Source: Actinomycetes bacterium
GTDB lineage: Bacteria; Actinomycetota; Actinomycetes; Propionibacteriales; Propionibacteriaceae
DNA length: 9,760 nt
Assembly (NCBI GenBank): GCA_023393755.1
Contig: JAEXCA010000082.1
Span: forward strand, 1-9,760
Reading direction: 5' to 3'
Shown: positions 7,456 to 9,760 of the stretch, one piece after another
Layout: every line of letters starts with the position of its first letter
How positions within the stretch are numbered: position 1 is the stretch's first letter
Program-made: the position numbers and the translations under genes
The notes under the pieces: model-generated
The model's database searches: none
Seen by the model: the letters and a program-made list of their open reading frames with translations, nothing else
What the model was told of the DNA's origin: nothing

Positions 7456-7533
7456 GGAACGCAGCCGGACGCCGGAGTCTCAAGGGTGAGCGGAGCGAAT
7501 GTCGATGACCTGGGTCGTGGGGGTTGAGTCGGA

Positions 7534-9603
7534 ATGACACCCCAGTTGCCGAACCGTGACCAGGTTCGGGGAGCCCGATCCCTCGACCCGGAACGGGCTG
7601 CCACCGAGCTCCGGCAGGAAGCGTCCGCAAGCGGCTCCCGAAGGCCCCACGGACCAGGCGGGGACGCCCTCAAGATCGGTGTGGTGGGAGCTGGGCCGGT
7701 CGCCCAGGCCATCCACCTGCCCACTGTCGCAAGGCTGGGAGGACGTGCCCGGGTGGTTCGGGTGATGGATCCGGACGCTGCTCTGGCCGCTGCCGTCGCG
7801 GCCCCGCTGGGAGCGCTCGCGACCGCCGACCTGGACGATTTCCTGGCCGGTGAGCCGCTCGACATTGTGGTGATCGGCAGCCCGGACGCCTTCCACGCCG
7901 ACCAGATCGTGGCCGCCTGCGCGGCGGGCGTGCGAGGGATCCTCGCCGAGAAGCCGTTCGCCACGTCGGTCGGGGAGGCCGAGCGGGTGGCGGACGCGGT
8001 CCGGCGGGCCGGCGTCGCCTTCGTCGTCGGCGCGATGCACACCTACGACCCGGCCTGGCTGGCGGCGAGCGCGGCCTTCGCCGACCCGGGTCCGTACCAT
8101 GTCCGCTCGGCGATCCACATCCCGGTCAACGCGCGCTTCGAGGACATGGCCACCGTCATGGTCCGGCCGGAGCCGACGCCGCGGCGGGCGGCTGACCCGG
8201 GTCAGGTGCTGCGCGGCGGGGTGCTTGGCCTCGCCATCCACAATCTGCCGTTGGTCAGGCGTTTCGTGCCGGAGGTCGACACCGTCGGGTTCGCTTCGCC
8301 GGTCACGCCCTGGGGCTATCTGATCACCGCCTCGGGTCCGTCCGGCAGCGTGGAACTGCTTGCCAGAACCGGCGGCAGCTGGCGCCCGGACTGGACGCTG
8401 GCGGTGTGGGGCCGGAACGCGGAGCTCGTCCTCGACTTCCCGCCGTCCTATGTCCATGCCGGCTCGGCCGCCGCCACCCTCCGCGAAGCCGGCCGCGACA
8501 GCAGGTGGGGCCGGTTCGCCCTCGACGGGTACCAGGCCGAGTGGGAGGAACTTCTCGCCCAGCTGGACGGCGCCGCCCCGCGCTACCCGGTCGACATCCT
8601 GCTCGACGATCTGCGCTACGCGCTGCGGCTGGCCGCCCTGACGGTCGAGGCCGCCGGACGGCGCCAGTCCCCGTCCGCACCCGCTGGTCGCCCGGGTCGG
8701 TCGCTCTCCTGGATCCGGGCGGTGAGTTCGGCGCCGACGACGGTCAGCCCGGCCGCAGCGCCCACCGGTCGCCTCGGGCTGCGGGCGATCCCCGGCCCGT
8801 CCGCCGAACTCGAGGCCGCGGTGGGCACCATGCCCTCGGTGTTCCGGCTCACCACCGGTTCCGACGAGCCCCACGTCGCCTGGGTGGGCGGCGGGCCGGA
8901 TTGGCCCGCCGCGGTCGCCGCCGCCCTGGCCCGCGGTGCCCTCGCCGTCGTCCTGGAGACCGCCGGCCCCGTCGCTGCCGCCGACCTCGCCCGGTTCGCG
9001 GGCCGTCCGGTGGTGCTGGTGGGCACCCGCACCCACGCGCCGCAACTCCGCGAACTGGCCGCCCGGCTGCCCGGCCTGGGCGAGCCCGCCCTGGTCGAGG
9101 TGCTGGTGGTGGACGGACACCACGCACCGCTGCAGCCGGCGGCCGCGGTCTGGGACGCCCTGGCCATGCTGACCTCGGCCGGGCTGGTCGTCGACACCGT
9201 CCCGGTGGTCACTCCCGGCTGTCGGGCCGTGTCCGTCACCACCACCGTGGGCGATGCCCGGGTCCAACTGAGTCATGTCCGCCGTCCGGGAGCCGCAGCC
9301 CGGGCGTCGGTCAAGGTCTTCGCCTCGCGGGGCAGCATCGAAGCGTCGATGGGGGATCCCGTCGTCGCGCTGCCCGGAACCGTGCTGGCAGTCGGGGCCG
9401 AGGATGCCTCGCTGGCCGGCACCACCTACGTCACGCCGCGGCGCGTGGCGCTGGGAGAGGTCCGCGCCATGGCGGCCGGGCACCTCCCGACTCCACCGGG
9501 ACTGCTGGAACTCCACACCCACGTCGCCGACCTGCTCGGCCAGGCGTCGTGGGCTCGGGCAGAGCAGGCCACTCCAACTCCATGGGAAGGAACACACAGA
9601 TGA
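7534..9603 (+). CDS. Gfo/Idh/MocA-type oxidoreductase with a large extra C-terminal region
   Basis: A 689-residue protein, about twice the usual 330-400 residues of this NAD(P)-dependent sugar or polyol dehydrogenase family. Residues 46-165 form a Rossmann domain with IGVVGAGPVAQAIHLP (GxGxxA, 52-57), the SPDAFHADQ segment (116-124) and the AEKPF motif (K140). Residues 166-375 fit the family's alpha/beta catalytic domain. The GGVLGLAIHNLPLVRRF stretch (228-244) keeps His236, but the usual nearby Asp is Ala234. Residues about 415-665 look like a second, degenerate family module. The first 45 residues are Pro/Arg-rich and precede the fold; the only in-frame starts before it are ATG 7534 and TTG 7546, so the true start is uncertain. 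It is divergent from tetR and overlaps the lipoprotein gene by ATGA. Substrate unknown. Confidence 0.85.
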   Translation: MTPQLPNRDQVRGARSLDPERAATELRQEASASGSRRPHGPGGDALKIGVVGAGPVAQAIHLPTVARLGGRARVVRVMDPDAALAAAVAAPLGALATADLDDFLAGEPLDIVVIGSPDAFHADQIVAACAAGVRGILAEKPFATSVGEAERVADAVRRAGVAFVVGAMHTYDPAWLAASAAFADPGPYHVRSAIHIPVNARFEDMATVMVRPEPTPRRAADPGQVLRGGVLGLAIHNLPLVRRFVPEVDTVGFASPVTPWGYLITASGPSGSVELLARTGGSWRPDWTLAVWGRNAELVLDFPPSYVHAGSAAATLREAGRDSRWGRFALDGYQAEWEELLAQLDGAAPRYPVDILLDDLRYALRLAALTVEAAGRRQSPSAPAGRPGRSLSWIRAVSSAPTTVSPAAAPTGRLGLRAIPGPSAELEAAVGTMPSVFRLTTGSDEPHVAWVGGGPDWPAAVAAALARGALAVVLETAGPVAAADLARFAGRPVVLVGTRTHAPQLRELAARLPGLGEPALVEVLVVDGHHAPLQPAAAVWDALAMLTSAGLVVDTVPVVTPGCRAVSVTTTVGDARVQLSHVRRPGAAARASVKVFASRGSIEASMGDPVVALPGTVLAVGAEDASLAGTTYVTPRRVALGEVRAMAAGHLPTPPGLLELHTHVADLLGQASWARAEQATPTPWEGTHR

Positions 9604-9760
9604 ACATCCACCGCAGGGCGCTCGCCCTGGTCTCAGCGGCGGCCGTCGGCCTGGCCGGGCTGTCGGGTTGCGGCGGTTCCGCGCCGAGCCCCGCGCGCAC
9701 CGGAGGCACCGAGTCGGGGGCGCCGGCCGCGGCCCCCGCCCCGCCCCCCCCCCCAGAAAG
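9600..9760 (+). CDS. Lipoprotein, N-terminal part (cut by window end)
   Basis: The 53 visible codons begin MNIHRRALALVSAAAVGLAG and continue with the lipobox LSGC (21-24), so Cys24 would be lipid-modified and the mature protein anchored outside the membrane. A Ser/Gly/Pro/Ala-rich linker follows, ending in a proline run. The start overlaps the oxidoreductase stop (ATGA), and GGAAGGAA lies eight bases upstream, so the genes are translationally coupled. A sugar-binding component of an ABC importer would suit the neighbour, but the diagnostic part is missing. The coding run ends in an 11-C homopolymer (9744-9754), where the reading frame may not be trustworthy. Confidence 0.8.
   Translation, partial: MNIHRRALALVSAAAVGLAGLSGCGGSAPSPARTGGTESGAPAAAPAPPPPPE

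Noticed and set aside
7480..9597. 705-codon minus-strand frame opposite the oxidoreductase
   Set aside because: The plus-strand product has a Rossmann motif and family order; the antisense product is low-complexity and lacks a supported start.

Overview
The window is about 70% G+C and looks like an actinobacterial chromosome, probably Propionibacteriales. The taxonomic guess is inferred from codon use, the TANNNT -10 boxes, apparently leaderless starts and the protein families; it was not tested by a search. No phage, insertion-sequence transposase, CRISPR array, tRNA or rRNA was found.

Layout. (1) 61-2310, minus strand: a sulfur-assimilation pair, metY then cysK, 27 bases apart. Upstream of metY is a well-formed promoter (TTGACC-18-TACCGT) whose predicted start site is the ATG of an unlisted 23-codon leader ORF (2426-2497). 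That ORF carries Cys-Cys-Cys-Arg and Cys-Cys-Arg clusters. It looks like a leaderless poly-cysteine attenuator controlling metY-cysK, and it is the most interesting element here. (2) 2535-3120: a gene-free stretch made of nested inverted repeats, including a 52-base REP-like pair (2605-2656 / 3022-3073) and a perfect 18-base pair (2765-2782 / 2904-2921). (3) 3134-4699, plus strand: guaA (GMP synthase), apparently leaderless. (4) A 13-bp hairpin at 4779-4817 between convergent genes. (5) 4825-6460, minus strand: a three-gene envelope-stress-type operon, comprising a large PspC/LiaF-like membrane protein, a 58-residue two-helix membrane protein and a short PspC protein. (6) 6461-6714: intergenic, with two copies of the same dispersed hairpin repeat and an 18-bp palindrome. 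(7) 6715-7347, minus strand: a TetR-family regulator, divergent from (8) a 689-residue Gfo/Idh/MocA-type oxidoreductase (7534-9603), which overlaps by ATGA (9) the start of a lipoprotein (9600-end, cut by the window edge). The divergent promoter region holds an inverted repeat suitable as the TetR operator.

How the parts work together. metY and cysK both consume sulfide, making homocysteine and cysteine, so cysteine sensing by the leader peptide is chemically sensible. The TetR/oxidoreductase/lipoprotein group looks like a locally regulated catabolic or uptake unit, with the lipoprotein perhaps a solute-binding protein; its substrate cannot be read from the sequence. A family of five short hairpins with a constant core (GGGGACGGTTCCT or its complement) and variable but self-complementary arms occupies three of the intergenic regions.
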